From positions 36,612 through 100,611 of the forward strand of contig CAZOJI010000011.1 of the NCBI GenBank assembly GCA_964580055.1: a DNA stretch of 64,000 bases. Reading direction: 5' to 3'. Position numbers and translations under genes: made by a program. Under the pieces are notes generated by a model. The model did no database searches. It was not told where the DNA came from and saw only the letters and a program-made list of their open reading frames with translations. The stretch is from JBDGYW01 sp964580055. Lineage in GTDB: Bacteria > Gemmatimonadota > Gemmatimonadetes > Gemmatimonadales > GWC2-71-9. Shown piece after piece: positions 17,487 to 25,603 of the stretch (the first letter of the stretch is position 1; the number at the start of each line of letters is the position of its first letter).

Positions 17487-18929
17487 CTGAATTATCCGCG
17501 CGTTCTCGTCGCCGGGCTGCGCGGAGGCAGCGGTAAAACACTCGTTTCTCTGAGTCTGATTGCAGCCTGGCGAAAAAACGGCAAGAAGGTAGCCCCTTTC
17601 AAGAAGGGGCCAGACTACATTGACGCGGCATGGCTGTCTGCCGCAGCGAACGCCCCTTGCCGGAACATCGATTTGTTTCTGATGTCCGGAACGGGCGTTC
17701 TGCGTTCGTTAGGTACAGCCTCGAACGCAAGCGACGTCGCTGTGATCGAAGGCAACCGAGGCCTCTACGATGGAATGGATGCTAGTGGCAGTTACAGTTC
17801 CGCTGAACTGGCAAAACTGCTGAGTTCGCCGGTTGTGCTGACAGTTGATTGTACCAAGTCCACGCGCACAGTCGCTGCAATGGTCCTGGGTTGTCAGCAG
17901 ATCGATCCCACGGTCCCACTGCGAGGTGTCGTGCTGAACCAGGTTGGAGGCACTCGGCATGAGGGAGTGGTGCGTGGCGCGATTGAACGGGACTGCGGGA
18001 TACCGGTTCTGGGAGTGCTGCCGCGGATTCGGCGCCAGCTTTTTCCCGAGAGACACCTGGGACTCGTCCCGCCACAGGAACATATGGAGATGAGAGCAGC
18101 AATCGAAGGGGTTGCCGCGGTGGGAGAGCAATACCTCGATCTGGATGCCCTTTGGAGTCTCGCCCGGCAAGCTCCGCGTTTCGAGTTCGAGCCTCATACG
18201 GTTGCCGACTCGCCAGGCCCGGAGTGCGAAACGGTCAATATCGGGGTGTTCCGTGATGCGGCGTTTCAATTCTACTACCCGGAGAACCTGGAGGCTCTGG
18301 TCAGGGAAGGTGCGCGTATCAAAGAGATTTCTCCTCTGTCCGACGAGGAACTTCCCGACGTGGACGCGCTGTATATCGGTGGAGGCTTTCCTGAGACGTT
18401 GGCACGGCGGCTGTCATGCAACGAGATCTTTCTCGACTCTGTGCGCAGGCAGGTAGAAGATGGTCTTCCTGTTTATGCCGAATGTGGCGGAGCCGTCTAC
18501 TTGGGAGAGAAATTGCTCTACGAGTCCGTAGAGTATCCCATGGTGGGCGTTCTGCCGGTCTCGTTCGGGTTTCGAGGCAAACCACAGGGGCACGGTTACG
18601 TTGAACTGGAGACGGTGCACCGCAACCCCTATTTCCCTGTAGGAAAACCGCTGAGGGGACACGAATTCCACTACACTCGTGTGGAATCTTCCGCAATGGA
18701 TGACATTAGCTTCGCTTTTCGGGTGACCAGAGGTTTCGGATTCGACGGCGAGCGGGATGGCTTATGTCGATTCAACGTGCTAGCCTCCTACACGCACTTG
18801 CATGCTCTGGGAACGGGGAGCTGGGCTCCTGCTGTTGTCCAAGCAGCCAAGCGATTCAAAACAGGCAGAAGAGACGCGTCGGGCGCCCCGGCGTCGGAGG
18901 CGGCGGCGCGTGGAAACCGTCCCTCTTAG
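17487..18929 (+). CDS. dsrN: DsrN, siroheme amidating enzyme (CobB/CbiA-like), start codon uncertain
   Basis: Homologue of cobyrinate a,c-diamide synthase; in dsr clusters it is thought to amidate siroheme for DsrAB. The ATP-binding loop GLRGGSGKT lies only about 10 codons after the end of dsrL, yet no ATG, GTG or TTG occurs in frame upstream of it; the first usual start codon (TTG at 17673) would delete the loop. A CTG at 17487, 4 nt after the dsrL stop, is my best guess. The C-terminal glutaminase-like domain shows IGGGFPE and PVYAECGGAVYLG with the nucleophilic Cys. About 480 residues. The gene ends exactly where the exporter gene begins. Confidence 0.85.
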   Translation: MNYPRVLVAGLRGGSGKTLVSLSLIAAWRKNGKKVAPFKKGPDYIDAAWLSAAANAPCRNIDLFLMSGTGVLRSLGTASNASDVAVIEGNRGLYDGMDASGSYSSAELAKLLSSPVVLTVDCTKSTRTVAAMVLGCQQIDPTVPLRGVVLNQVGGTRHEGVVRGAIERDCGIPVLGVLPRIRRQLFPERHLGLVPPQEHMEMRAAIEGVAAVGEQYLDLDALWSLARQAPRFEFEPHTVADSPGPECETVNIGVFRDAAFQFYYPENLEALVREGARIKEISPLSDEELPDVDALYIGGGFPETLARRLSCNEIFLDSVRRQVEDGLPVYAECGGAVYLGEKLLYESVEYPMVGVLPVSFGFRGKPQGHGYVELETVHRNPYFPVGKPLRGHEFHYTRVESSAMDDISFAFRVTRGFGFDGERDGLCRFNVLASYTHLHALGTGSWAPAVVQAAKRFKTGRRDASGAPASEAAARGNRPS

Positions 18930-19919
18930 ATGAAAGACAACATGATGCGATTACGCAGTTTCAAGGTGTTCACTCGTGTAGGCGCGTTCGTCTTCCTGGC
19001 GCTTGCACTGCATCCGGCACTTCTGCACGCAATGCAGGAGACGACGGCGGCTCCAGGCGCCGATACGGTAGCCTGGTGGGTGTGGCCGTTGGTGCTGCTC
19101 GTGCTGACGTTTGTGATGGGGATCCTTGCTGCGTTGGGTGGTGTGGGTGGAGGGGTACTCTTCGTACCAATCGTCAGCGGTTTCTTTCCCTTCCATCTCG
19201 ATTTCGTACGTGGCGCAGGGCTGTTGGTGGCTCTGAGTGGCGCACTAGCCGCGGGACCTGGGTTTTTGAAGATGAACCTGGCGAGCTTACGGTTGGCAAT
19301 GCCTGTGGCCCTGATCGCGTCTACCTGCGCGATCATAGGGGCAATGATAGGTCTGGCTCTCCCGACCAATGTCGTGCAGACCGCCTTGGGTGCCACCATT
19401 CTCGGAATCGTGATTCTCATGATCACAGCCAAGAAGTCGGAGTTTCCCGACGTTCCCAAGGCGGACGGGATTTCATCTGCCTTGGGGATCTACGGAGTCT
19501 ATACCGAGGCAAGCTTGGGGAAGAACATCGACTGGAAGATCCATCGGACGGCGCACGGTCTCTTCTTGTTCATCTTCATTGGTCTGATGGCGGGAATGTT
19601 CGGGCTCGGTGCAGGTTGGGCAAATGTTCCCGTTCTGAACCTGGTCATGGGAGCACCGCTCAAGATCAGTGTGGCAACGAGCAAGTTCTTGCTGTCCATA
19701 ACTGATACCTCGGCTGCCTGGGTGTATCTCAACCAAGGTTGCGTTATCCCAATGATGGTTGTTCCGTCATTGATAGGAATAATGCTGGGGTCGTTCATCG
19801 GCGTGAGAATCCTCAGGGTTGCAAAACCGAGCTTCGTTCGCTGGCTCGTAATCGGCCTGCTACTGTTCGCGGGGGCCAAAGCCATTACCAAGGGCTTGGG
19901 CATTCCGTTTTTCTTCTAG
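18930..19919 (+). CDS. TauE/SafE-family sulfite exporter-like membrane protein
   Basis: Polytopic permease of 329 residues with a probable N-terminal signal or first helix and about eight further hydrophobic segments. The glycine-rich GILAALGGVGGGVLFVPI segment and its repeat-like counterpart GLMAGMFGLGAGWANVPVL mark the two halves of a TauE/SafE protein. These carry sulfonate- or sulfite-related anions. The ATG abuts the dsrN stop with no gap. Within a dsr cluster it may export toxic sulfite or move another sulfur anion; the substrate is not visible in the sequence. Confidence 0.85.
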   Translation: MKDNMMRLRSFKVFTRVGAFVFLALALHPALLHAMQETTAAPGADTVAWWVWPLVLLVLTFVMGILAALGGVGGGVLFVPIVSGFFPFHLDFVRGAGLLVALSGALAAGPGFLKMNLASLRLAMPVALIASTCAIIGAMIGLALPTNVVQTALGATILGIVILMITAKKSEFPDVPKADGISSALGIYGVYTEASLGKNIDWKIHRTAHGLFLFIFIGLMAGMFGLGAGWANVPVLNLVMGAPLKISVATSKFLLSITDTSAAWVYLNQGCVIPMMVVPSLIGIMLGSFIGVRILRVAKPSFVRWLVIGLLLFAGAKAITKGLGIPFFF

Positions 19920-19940
19920 GATGCTTGGGGAGCGATACCA

Positions 19941-20387
19941 ATGACTGAAGATACGAAAACCCCGGAAGCCAACGAGGAACAGCTCCTCTATGCGAGAATT
20001 CTGGAAGTCGGGATGTACACCGGTTTGGCACTTCTGCTGGTGACCTTCGTGCTCTATATGACCGGGATTCTAGCGCCGGCAATACCGATCGAGAGGGTCC
20101 CAGATTATTGGGTCATGAGCGTCCACGACTACGGTGAGGCCATCAATCGCGATTTCTTGCATCGAGATCATATGGTGACTGGGTGGGGCTGGTTGGCGGT
20201 TGTTTCCAAGGGAGACTTTAGCAATTTTTTGGGCATCGCCTTCCTCTCTGGAGTGACCATCGTTTGTTACATCGGTATCATACCCACACTCATTCGGAAG
20301 AAACAAACTGCCTACTTACTGATAGCCGTGGCCGAAGTATTGATTCTAGTGCTTGCGGCCAGCGGGATACTCTCAGTAGGCCACTGA
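19941..20387 (+). CDS. Small membrane protein paired with the TauE/SafE gene
   Basis: A 148-residue protein with a polar N-terminus and three or more hydrophobic segments (about residues 26-46, 95-117 and 124-145). Between the first two lies a loop with several His, Asp and Trp residues. Small membrane proteins of the DUF1634 type often accompany TauE/SafE genes, and this one has the same position, 21 nt downstream, but the similarity is only of general layout. It may be an accessory subunit of the transporter. Confidence 0.65.
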   Translation: MTEDTKTPEANEEQLLYARILEVGMYTGLALLLVTFVLYMTGILAPAIPIERVPDYWVMSVHDYGEAINRDFLHRDHMVTGWGWLAVVSKGDFSNFLGIAFLSGVTIVCYIGIIPTLIRKKQTAYLLIAVAEVLILVLAASGILSVGH

Positions 20388-20446
20388 TTCGGTGCGCATG
20401 AATGGTAGAATTCGAGTGATGCCAAGAAGGCTGTGATAGAGGGTTT

Positions 20447-20941
20447 TTGACTAACCTAAAGTTCCTGCCCGTGGGCTTGGATGTTCGTGAGAAAAAGTGC
20501 GTTGTCGTGGGTGGTGGCGTCGTTGGCAGCCGCAAAGTCACGAACCTAGTTAGAGCCGGGGCGAAAGTTACCGTGATCTCACCCGATGTGGTGGACAGCT
20601 TGGCTGGCGAGATAGAAGCCGGAACCGTGCTGTGGATTCAGGACTCGTATCGGGCGGAATATCTCGAGGGTGCGTTTGCGGTGGTCGCCGCCACCGACGA
20701 CGAGGCGCTCAATGCGCACATCGTGCAAAACGCCACAGACCGGCAAATCCTTATTTGCGACGCATCCGCTGCTGAGCGTTCGAACCTGATCTTTGGTGCT
20801 TTGCACACGCTCGAAGACGGCGTTACGATTGCCGTATTCACTGACGGCCGGGACCCAGCCAAAGCCAGAAGGTCGCGAGACCTCATCGCCAACCTTTTGG
20901 ACGCGGGCGGCATGCAAGGTGGCAAATCCGAGTTTGGTTGA
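20447..20941 (+). CDS. sirC: Precorrin-2 dehydrogenase-like protein (SirC / N-terminal CysG type)
   Basis: NAD-dependent oxidation of precorrin-2 to sirohydrochlorin, a step of siroheme synthesis. The 164-residue product has the Rossmann motif VVGGGVVGSRKV, the central FAVVAATDDEALNAHI region and the CDASAAERSNLIFGA segment. TTG at 20447 after GAGGG is the likely start. It lacks the long C-terminal methyltransferase part of CysG. Siroheme is the cofactor of DsrAB, so the location fits. The next gene adds ferrochelatase-like and HemA-like domains. Confidence 0.85.
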   Translation: MTNLKFLPVGLDVREKKCVVVGGGVVGSRKVTNLVRAGAKVTVISPDVVDSLAGEIEAGTVLWIQDSYRAEYLEGAFAVVAATDDEALNAHIVQNATDRQILICDASAAERSNLIFGALHTLEDGVTIAVFTDGRDPAKARRSRDLIANLLDAGGMQGGKSEFG

Positions 20942-20953
20942 ACGCTAAAGGGT

Positions 20954-22966
20954 ATGCCAATTCACTCAAAGTCACGGCGCCAAAGCGCTTTGCTACTGCT
21001 ATCGTTCGGCAGCAGTATCTCGGCTGACGCGAAAGTTCTGGCGCAGACTTTGTCGGAGCAGGCTTCCGTTTTGACCGAACTGTTGCCAAAAGGGTGGCAG
21101 GTGTACAACGCACTGCGCCATGGGCAACCGACGATAGAGCACACCTTGACACACCTGGACAGCAGCGTCGAGGAACTAGTCGTGTTGCCCACATACCCCC
21201 AGTACTCATGGGCGACTAGCGGTTCCATCATGAGTGAGGTCTACAGGGTCCTCGGCGAAATACTGAAGCCCATAGATTTGTCGACCCGCCACGCTTGGCA
21301 CAATGACAGCGGGTACATAAATGCGCAGGCGAGGTTGATTGCGTCATTTACTTCTTCTCGTGAATTGCTGCCGCGCGACTATCAAATCGTCTTCTTGGCT
21401 CATGCCGCCAAGCTGGAAGATGGCAGTGCGGATTCACTCTATGAACAACAGGTTGCCGAGACCGCCGATTTGGTTCTGGAGCGGCTCGGATGGCCTCGCG
21501 ATTGCAGTTCGCTGCTCCACGGGGATTGGGGGGCTCGAGGTGATGTAGAAGGAAACGATTTGTCCAGAAGACTCCGTTGCCTCGCGGATGAGGGCGTAAG
21601 ACGCGTGGTCTTGTTCCCTTTGACATCCCCGCTGGACATAGACGTCGGCACCGAGCTGGCGAACGAAGGCCGGCTGGAGCAGTTCAAGGTTCGCGGTGGA
21701 GATGTCGTGGTCGGTCCGGCCCTGGGTTCGTATGCGCCGCTCTCGTCAGTGTTGAAGAACATTGCTCTCCGCGGTTCCCAGCCGGTGATTGCTGGTATGG
21801 GCAAGACGATTCCGCTGTTGGCTCCCGAACGGGTTGTGGAGCGGGTCGAGAGCTCTCCACGGTCGCTGGTAATGATAGGAGCCTCTGTGGCCGGCAAGGT
21901 CCGGGGAGAACACGGACCGGACGTCGTTCACAGCCCTGCGAGAGTCTTTGGCGAAGTGAAGAAGACGCGAACGGAGCTGCGAGGGTTCTTGGATTGGGTC
22001 CGAGAAGAAACTGCTGTGGCGGAAGCCTTCGTATGGAGCACCTGCCAGCGCATCGAGTTCTTTGGTTGGTTATCGGAGTCGGATGTTCCGGCGGATTCCG
22101 ATTGGCCGGTGGCAAGAATCCGCCAGCATCTCTACGGAGCCGAACCAGAGGGGCTCAAGGTCAACGTTCTGTTCGGAGTGGAAGCGTGGCACCATCTGCT
22201 TCGTACAGCTTGCGGGCTCAATAGTGCCTTGCCTGGCGACACTGACGTCATGGATCAACTGCAAACGTCCTTTAGGATGGCGGAGCGAGTCGGGGCGGCG
22301 GGCACCAGGGCGCTCGACTTGGTGGAAAATGCAGTTGCAGTAGCCCAGGAAGTGCGCGCCGAGACGGATTGGAGCCGCTTCAGTCGGGGATATTGTGCAG
22401 CAGCGCTGTCGAGGATTCATGACCTGAGTGGCGCAGACCTGGAGAGATGTCGCCATGTAGTGATTGGAGGATCGGCCACTTCACGTTCGGTACTCTTCAC
22501 ATTGTCTGAGCGGTTCCGGGTACTCCATCGTCAGATGACATTGATATACCGCGATCACCATGGGCAGATGAAGCCGTTGCGCAACGCGATCGGAAACGGC
22601 GTGAGGTTGCGCGTTCACTCGTACTCCGAGGAAAGCGTTATCAGGGCGATCGCAGATGCGGATTTCGTCTTCTTCGGGATCGATTACGCGAAACCCGTTC
22701 TGACGGGGGAGATGCTTGCGGGTTCCCGTGACTTTTCGGCACGGCCTCTGGTGATAGTCGATTTCAATGATTCGGGCTCGGTGAGTGAGTTGGAACGTGT
22801 CAGAGGGATTACGGTTTGGAATGCGGCTGACCTTGATCTGGCAGTGGAATCTTACGCCGAGGTGATGTGTTCGGACAGTCGTTTTCCTCACGCTTTGGAA
22901 CAGGTTGAGAATTGGATAGAGACGCGCTTGCCTTCGGCTGAGGATGATGACAAGCAACACAGTTAG
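20954..22966 (+). CDS. Ferrochelatase-like (HemH) / glutamyl-tRNA reductase-like (HemA) fusion protein
   Basis: A 670-residue two-domain protein. Residues 1-290 resemble class I ferrochelatase: PTYPQYSWATSGS matches the usual PQYS..T.GS element, and VFLAHAAK (His150) sits where the catalytic SAHG histidine lies. Residues 300-650 resemble HemA: WSTCQRIEFFG (Cys364) replaces the usual STCNR motif, followed by the AACGLNS substrate-region signature, a GGSATS nucleotide-binding loop and a final dimerisation helix. The first HemA motif is degenerate. It lies 12 nt after sirC, so a role in siroheme supply is likely. Whether both halves are active is open. No stop or frameshift separates them. Confidence 0.8.
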   Translation: MPIHSKSRRQSALLLLSFGSSISADAKVLAQTLSEQASVLTELLPKGWQVYNALRHGQPTIEHTLTHLDSSVEELVVLPTYPQYSWATSGSIMSEVYRVLGEILKPIDLSTRHAWHNDSGYINAQARLIASFTSSRELLPRDYQIVFLAHAAKLEDGSADSLYEQQVAETADLVLERLGWPRDCSSLLHGDWGARGDVEGNDLSRRLRCLADEGVRRVVLFPLTSPLDIDVGTELANEGRLEQFKVRGGDVVVGPALGSYAPLSSVLKNIALRGSQPVIAGMGKTIPLLAPERVVERVESSPRSLVMIGASVAGKVRGEHGPDVVHSPARVFGEVKKTRTELRGFLDWVREETAVAEAFVWSTCQRIEFFGWLSESDVPADSDWPVARIRQHLYGAEPEGLKVNVLFGVEAWHHLLRTACGLNSALPGDTDVMDQLQTSFRMAERVGAAGTRALDLVENAVAVAQEVRAETDWSRFSRGYCAAALSRIHDLSGADLERCRHVVIGGSATSRSVLFTLSERFRVLHRQMTLIYRDHHGQMKPLRNAIGNGVRLRVHSYSEESVIRAIADADFVFFGIDYAKPVLTGEMLAGSRDFSARPLVIVDFNDSGSVSELERVRGITVWNAADLDLAVESYAEVMCSDSRFPHALEQVENWIETRLPSAEDDDKQHS

Positions 22967-23029
22967 GCGTTGACGATTGCGCTTCGGGCGTCCGTGGCGA
23001 TGGGAGAATATTTTCCCTAGAGAGGATCC

Positions 23030-23830
23030 ATGAGCAGACACGCTTTGTCGGCGCTGCTGGTATCACTGTGTGTTTCGGGCTTTGCTCCTGCGAGTGCGAC
23101 CGGCCAAGTAGAGATCTCACTCGATGAGCTCGAGCCCGAACACTATCGCTACGCGCAAGCAGAGAATTGCGTCAACTGCCATCAGATCGGCAATGACATC
23201 ATGTTCCGCGCGGTCGGTGTGGACATCTCTTCGGGTGAAGTGCGGCGGGACGGGCGCGGTTGGCTCGCCAGCGTACATTCGAGGTCACAGAGTCACGGCA
23301 ACCGCGTCAATAGTGTGTGTGCCTGGTGTCATGCACCGACTTCACCTGATGCGACACGAGACTCCGCGGCAGCCGTGCCAATCGAGACAGGCACATGGGA
23401 GGGTGTTACTTGTGGCGCTTGCCATCCCGGCCGATTGGAAAAGAGCAAGCGTGAGTCGCTGCTGATCAACTTCTTGCCTGGTTCAACCCCGACGGAACCT
23501 GCTGGCTACGCTTTCATCGACAAGTCAAAACCCGTTCAGTTCAACGAGCAGTGCAGGTATTGCCACCATCAGTCACACGACCTGTTGTCGCCGGCAATGA
23601 GCGGAATGCTGGAAGCCGGAGAACTACGCTGCATCGATTGTCACATGGCCGGCTACGGTTTTGCCGAGAACCGGATAGTGGAACGGTTTCACAACATGAA
23701 GGTCGAAGCCAACGGTCCAATGTCATGCAGTGGCCGATACGGCACTGAGGCAGGCTGCCATCCCAACGCCACCGCCGCTTGGATGGAAACAAACCTCCCC
23801 AACGTCAAGGGCCCACGCAAGGACTGGTAG
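23030..23830 (+). CDS. Secreted multiheme cytochrome c (five CXXCH motifs)
   Basis: A 266-residue protein with an N-terminal signal peptide (about residues 1-26). Heme motifs start at Cys47, Cys97, Cys128, Cys175 and Cys201 (CVNCH, CAWCH, CGACH, CRYCH, CIDCH). A sixth possible site, Cys233 followed nine residues later by CysHis, is non-standard. The WEGVTCGACHPG segment recalls cytochrome c554-like families. It closes the plus-strand sulfur island, 63 nt after the HemH-HemA fusion. It may be a periplasmic electron carrier or reductase subunit; substrate unknown. Confidence 0.85.
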   Translation: MSRHALSALLVSLCVSGFAPASATGQVEISLDELEPEHYRYAQAENCVNCHQIGNDIMFRAVGVDISSGEVRRDGRGWLASVHSRSQSHGNRVNSVCAWCHAPTSPDATRDSAAAVPIETGTWEGVTCGACHPGRLEKSKRESLLINFLPGSTPTEPAGYAFIDKSKPVQFNEQCRYCHHQSHDLLSPAMSGMLEAGELRCIDCHMAGYGFAENRIVERFHNMKVEANGPMSCSGRYGTEAGCHPNATAAWMETNLPNVKGPRKDW

Positions 23831-23851
23831 CTTACGGGTACTTCTCATCTC

Positions 23852-24205
23852 TCAGTAAGAATGAGTGCCCAGCACGACCTCCACGCCGAACTTTTCCTCT
23901 AGAAGCGGCTTCAAGCTGTCAAAGTCTATCGGGCATTGAGCCGTTTCCATCGCCAACTTGACGCAGGTGCCCAGATGCAGCACGTCGATTGGGCGGTCCA
24001 GGTTACGGGTGGTTTCGTTTAGCAGCTTGACGCGAGGAACGGCGAGCCCGGGGCAGTCACCACAGTCGCTCATGGCCACGAGTTCGATGTTGTCGTGGCG
24101 GGCGAACTCACCGTTCTTCTCACTCATTCCCTTGTAACACTTCGCGCATGCGATGCAGGAATAGTCCTTCACTCGTTTGCAGTATAAGATTGCTACGTTT
24201 GCCAT
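23852..24205 (-). CDS. CGGC-domain-like cysteine-rich protein
   Basis: A 117-residue soluble protein. The start (ATG at 24205, product beginning MANVAILYCKR) fits the family; the longer frame to 24268 is not conserved. Cysteines lie in CIACAKCYKG, in SDCGDCPGL (the CGGC-like signature with Asp for Gly) and near LGTCVKL and AQCP. Such proteins are thought to bind metal or act in redox sensing, but no function is established. It lies downstream of two RsbRD_N genes on the same strand and convergent to the cytochrome gene, 21 nt apart. Confidence 0.7.
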   Translation of the reverse strand: MANVAILYCKRVKDYSCIACAKCYKGMSEKNGEFARHDNIELVAMSDCGDCPGLAVPRVKLLNETTRNLDRPIDVLHLGTCVKLAMETAQCPIDFDSLKPLLEEKFGVEVVLGTHSY

Positions 24206-24242
24206 TTTGTACTCTGATTCCCTGGAGGTCCATTCGGGTCTT

Positions 24243-24263
24243 CCACGCGTCTCCGCTGCGTGG
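24243..24263 (-). terminator. Short hairpin between RsbRD_N gene and CGGC gene
   Basis: CCACGC (24243-24248) pairs with GCGTGG (24258-24263) around a 9-nt loop in the 83-nt gap after the RsbRD_N gene. The stem is short and has no clear T-tract, so this may be a weak terminator only. Confidence 0.25.
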
Positions 24264-24288
24264 AGCATTGCATTTCACACAATTTGGG

Positions 24289-24717
24289 TCAGGATTCGTA
24301 TCCTTGAGCTGTATAGAACATGGCTCGGTCGAAGAACAGGACTGTACGGTTGCTGAGCTGCATGGCGAGGCTCATGTCCATGGCCGAGTCCAACAAGCCG
24401 TCCGACTCGATCTTCAGCCAGAGCACGCGCCTGGTGACGATCAAAGCCTGTAAAACCTCAGAGAGCTTGAACCCCTCGTCGCGCCTGTGCTGCCCAAGCG
24501 TGAAATAGATGCGTTTGATTTCGACCTTCGTGGCGGCGTCCGAAAGCCACTTGCCGAGCTGACTGTAGACACTGAAAGCTCGCTCGTGCAACTGATCGCA
24601 GTCGTATGTGTGATACGTTGGAGTGTCGGGATGAGTGGTGACTATGTCCATCCACTTCCTCGTCAGTTCCTCGGCATTGTTCTCGATCAACCCGACCAGT
24701 CTTCGAGAGAGGGGCAT
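24289..24717 (-). CDS. RsbRD N-terminal-domain protein, copy 1 of tandem pair
   Basis: A 142-residue helical protein of the RsbRD_N type, standing alone without STAS or kinase part. The ATG at 24717 follows GGAGG by 8 nt, which decides the start. It shares with its neighbour at 24852 the segments ELTRKWMDIVTTHPDTPTY, RAFSVYSQLGKWLS and LFFDRAMFYTAQGYES, so the two arose by duplication. It ends in the same QGYE tail. A sensory role is presumed from the family. Ligand unknown. Confidence 0.75.
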   Translation of the reverse strand: MPLSRRLVGLIENNAEELTRKWMDIVTTHPDTPTYHTYDCDQLHERAFSVYSQLGKWLSDAATKVEIKRIYFTLGQHRRDEGFKLSEVLQALIVTRRVLWLKIESDGLLDSAMDMSLAMQLSNRTVLFFDRAMFYTAQGYES

Positions 24718-24851
24718 TTCCTTATCCTCCAAATGAGACGTAATACGTTTGGTTCGTATCGCTGCTCGCGGGATGCCATCTGCACAACGATCACTTCAGC
24801 AGTGTCGTTACCCGCGCGATTGCAGTCTGGAGGTAAACCTGGATTGCTCCC

Positions 24852-25280
24852 TCAGGTCTCGTATCCCTGCGCGGCGAAGAACATTGCTCGATCGAAGAAT
24901 AGGATCGTATTGTTACTGATTTCCATACCCTCGTGCATGCTCGAGATGTCTTCTAGAAGGTCGCCTCTCGGTAGCTTCAGCCAAAGCACGCGCCGCGTGA
25001 TCATCAGTGCCAGCAGCAATTCGGAGAGCTTGAAGCCTTCCTCCCGCCGCTGCTTACCAAGCGCGAAATACACCTCTTTGATGTCGTCTTTTGTCGTCTC
25101 CTCAGACAGCCACTTGCCGAGTTGGCTGTAAACGCTGAATGCGCGCTCGTACAGTTTCTTCTCTTCGTATGTACGATATGTCGGCATGTCGGGGTGCGTG
25201 CGCACCACGTCGATCCACTTCCTGGTCAACTCGTCCGCGGTATCCTCGATGAGTCTGACTAGTTTTCCCTTTAGCTGCAT
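24852..25280 (-). CDS. RsbRD N-terminal-domain protein, copy 2 of tandem pair
   Basis: A 142-residue paralogue of the gene at 24289, same strand, 134 nt upstream of it. AGAGGTGG lies 5 nt before the ATG at 25280; the longer frame to 25361 is not conserved. Shared features include ELTRKWIDVVRTHPDMPTY, the RRVLWLKL helix and a C-terminal ILFFDRAMFFAAQGYET. Differences are spread throughout, so the copies have diverged for some time. Their conserved His/Tyr-rich strip (THPDxPTYxTY) is a candidate ligand site. Function inferred only at the domain level. Confidence 0.75.
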   Translation of the reverse strand: MQLKGKLVRLIEDTADELTRKWIDVVRTHPDMPTYRTYEEKKLYERAFSVYSQLGKWLSEETTKDDIKEVYFALGKQRREEGFKLSELLLALMITRRVLWLKLPRGDLLEDISSMHEGMEISNNTILFFDRAMFFAAQGYET

Positions 25281-25603
25281 ATGTTCCACCTCTACAATGT
25301 ATGACCGGCGAATCGCACTCGAACATGTCAACCGTCTCGTCTGTTGCTTCGAAATGGGCAAGGAACGACGTCCATGTCTCGCTTCCAGGTCGAGGCGGTA
25401 CCGTAGAACGTTATCCCGTTGTCAGGTATGTTGCAATGCGGCCCGATTGTCTAAGTGCCTATTGCCGCGCTCCGTGTCAGTATTATGCTAAAATCGGCAA
25501 GTGACAATTGGCACATGCGATCCTAGCTTGTTATGAGATGATTCATTCGAATTCTCGAATGACCCGAGTATTTTCACACAACCGAAAGGAAGAAACAGTA
25601 CGA
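25281..25603 (+). other. Divergent intergenic region with a short palindrome
   Basis: This 323-nt gap separates the minus-strand RsbRD_N gene from threonine synthase and should hold promoters for both. TCATTCGA (25543-25550) and TCGAATGA (25555-25562) form a perfect 8-bp inverted repeat with a 4-nt centre, 41 nt before the thrC start, a possible operator. An AT-rich TATTATGCTAAAAT stretch near 25481-25494 could be a -10 region. No convincing coding frame was seen. Confidence 0.4.

Noticed and set aside
17673..18929. dsrN starting at TTG 17673
   Set aside because: This start omits the ATP-binding loop GLRGGSGKT and about 60 conserved residues that lie in the same frame just upstream.
18764..19705. 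A 313-codon frame overlapping dsrN and the exporter
   Set aside because: Shadow of two genes with clear motifs in other frames; low-complexity Arg/Gly/Ser composition.
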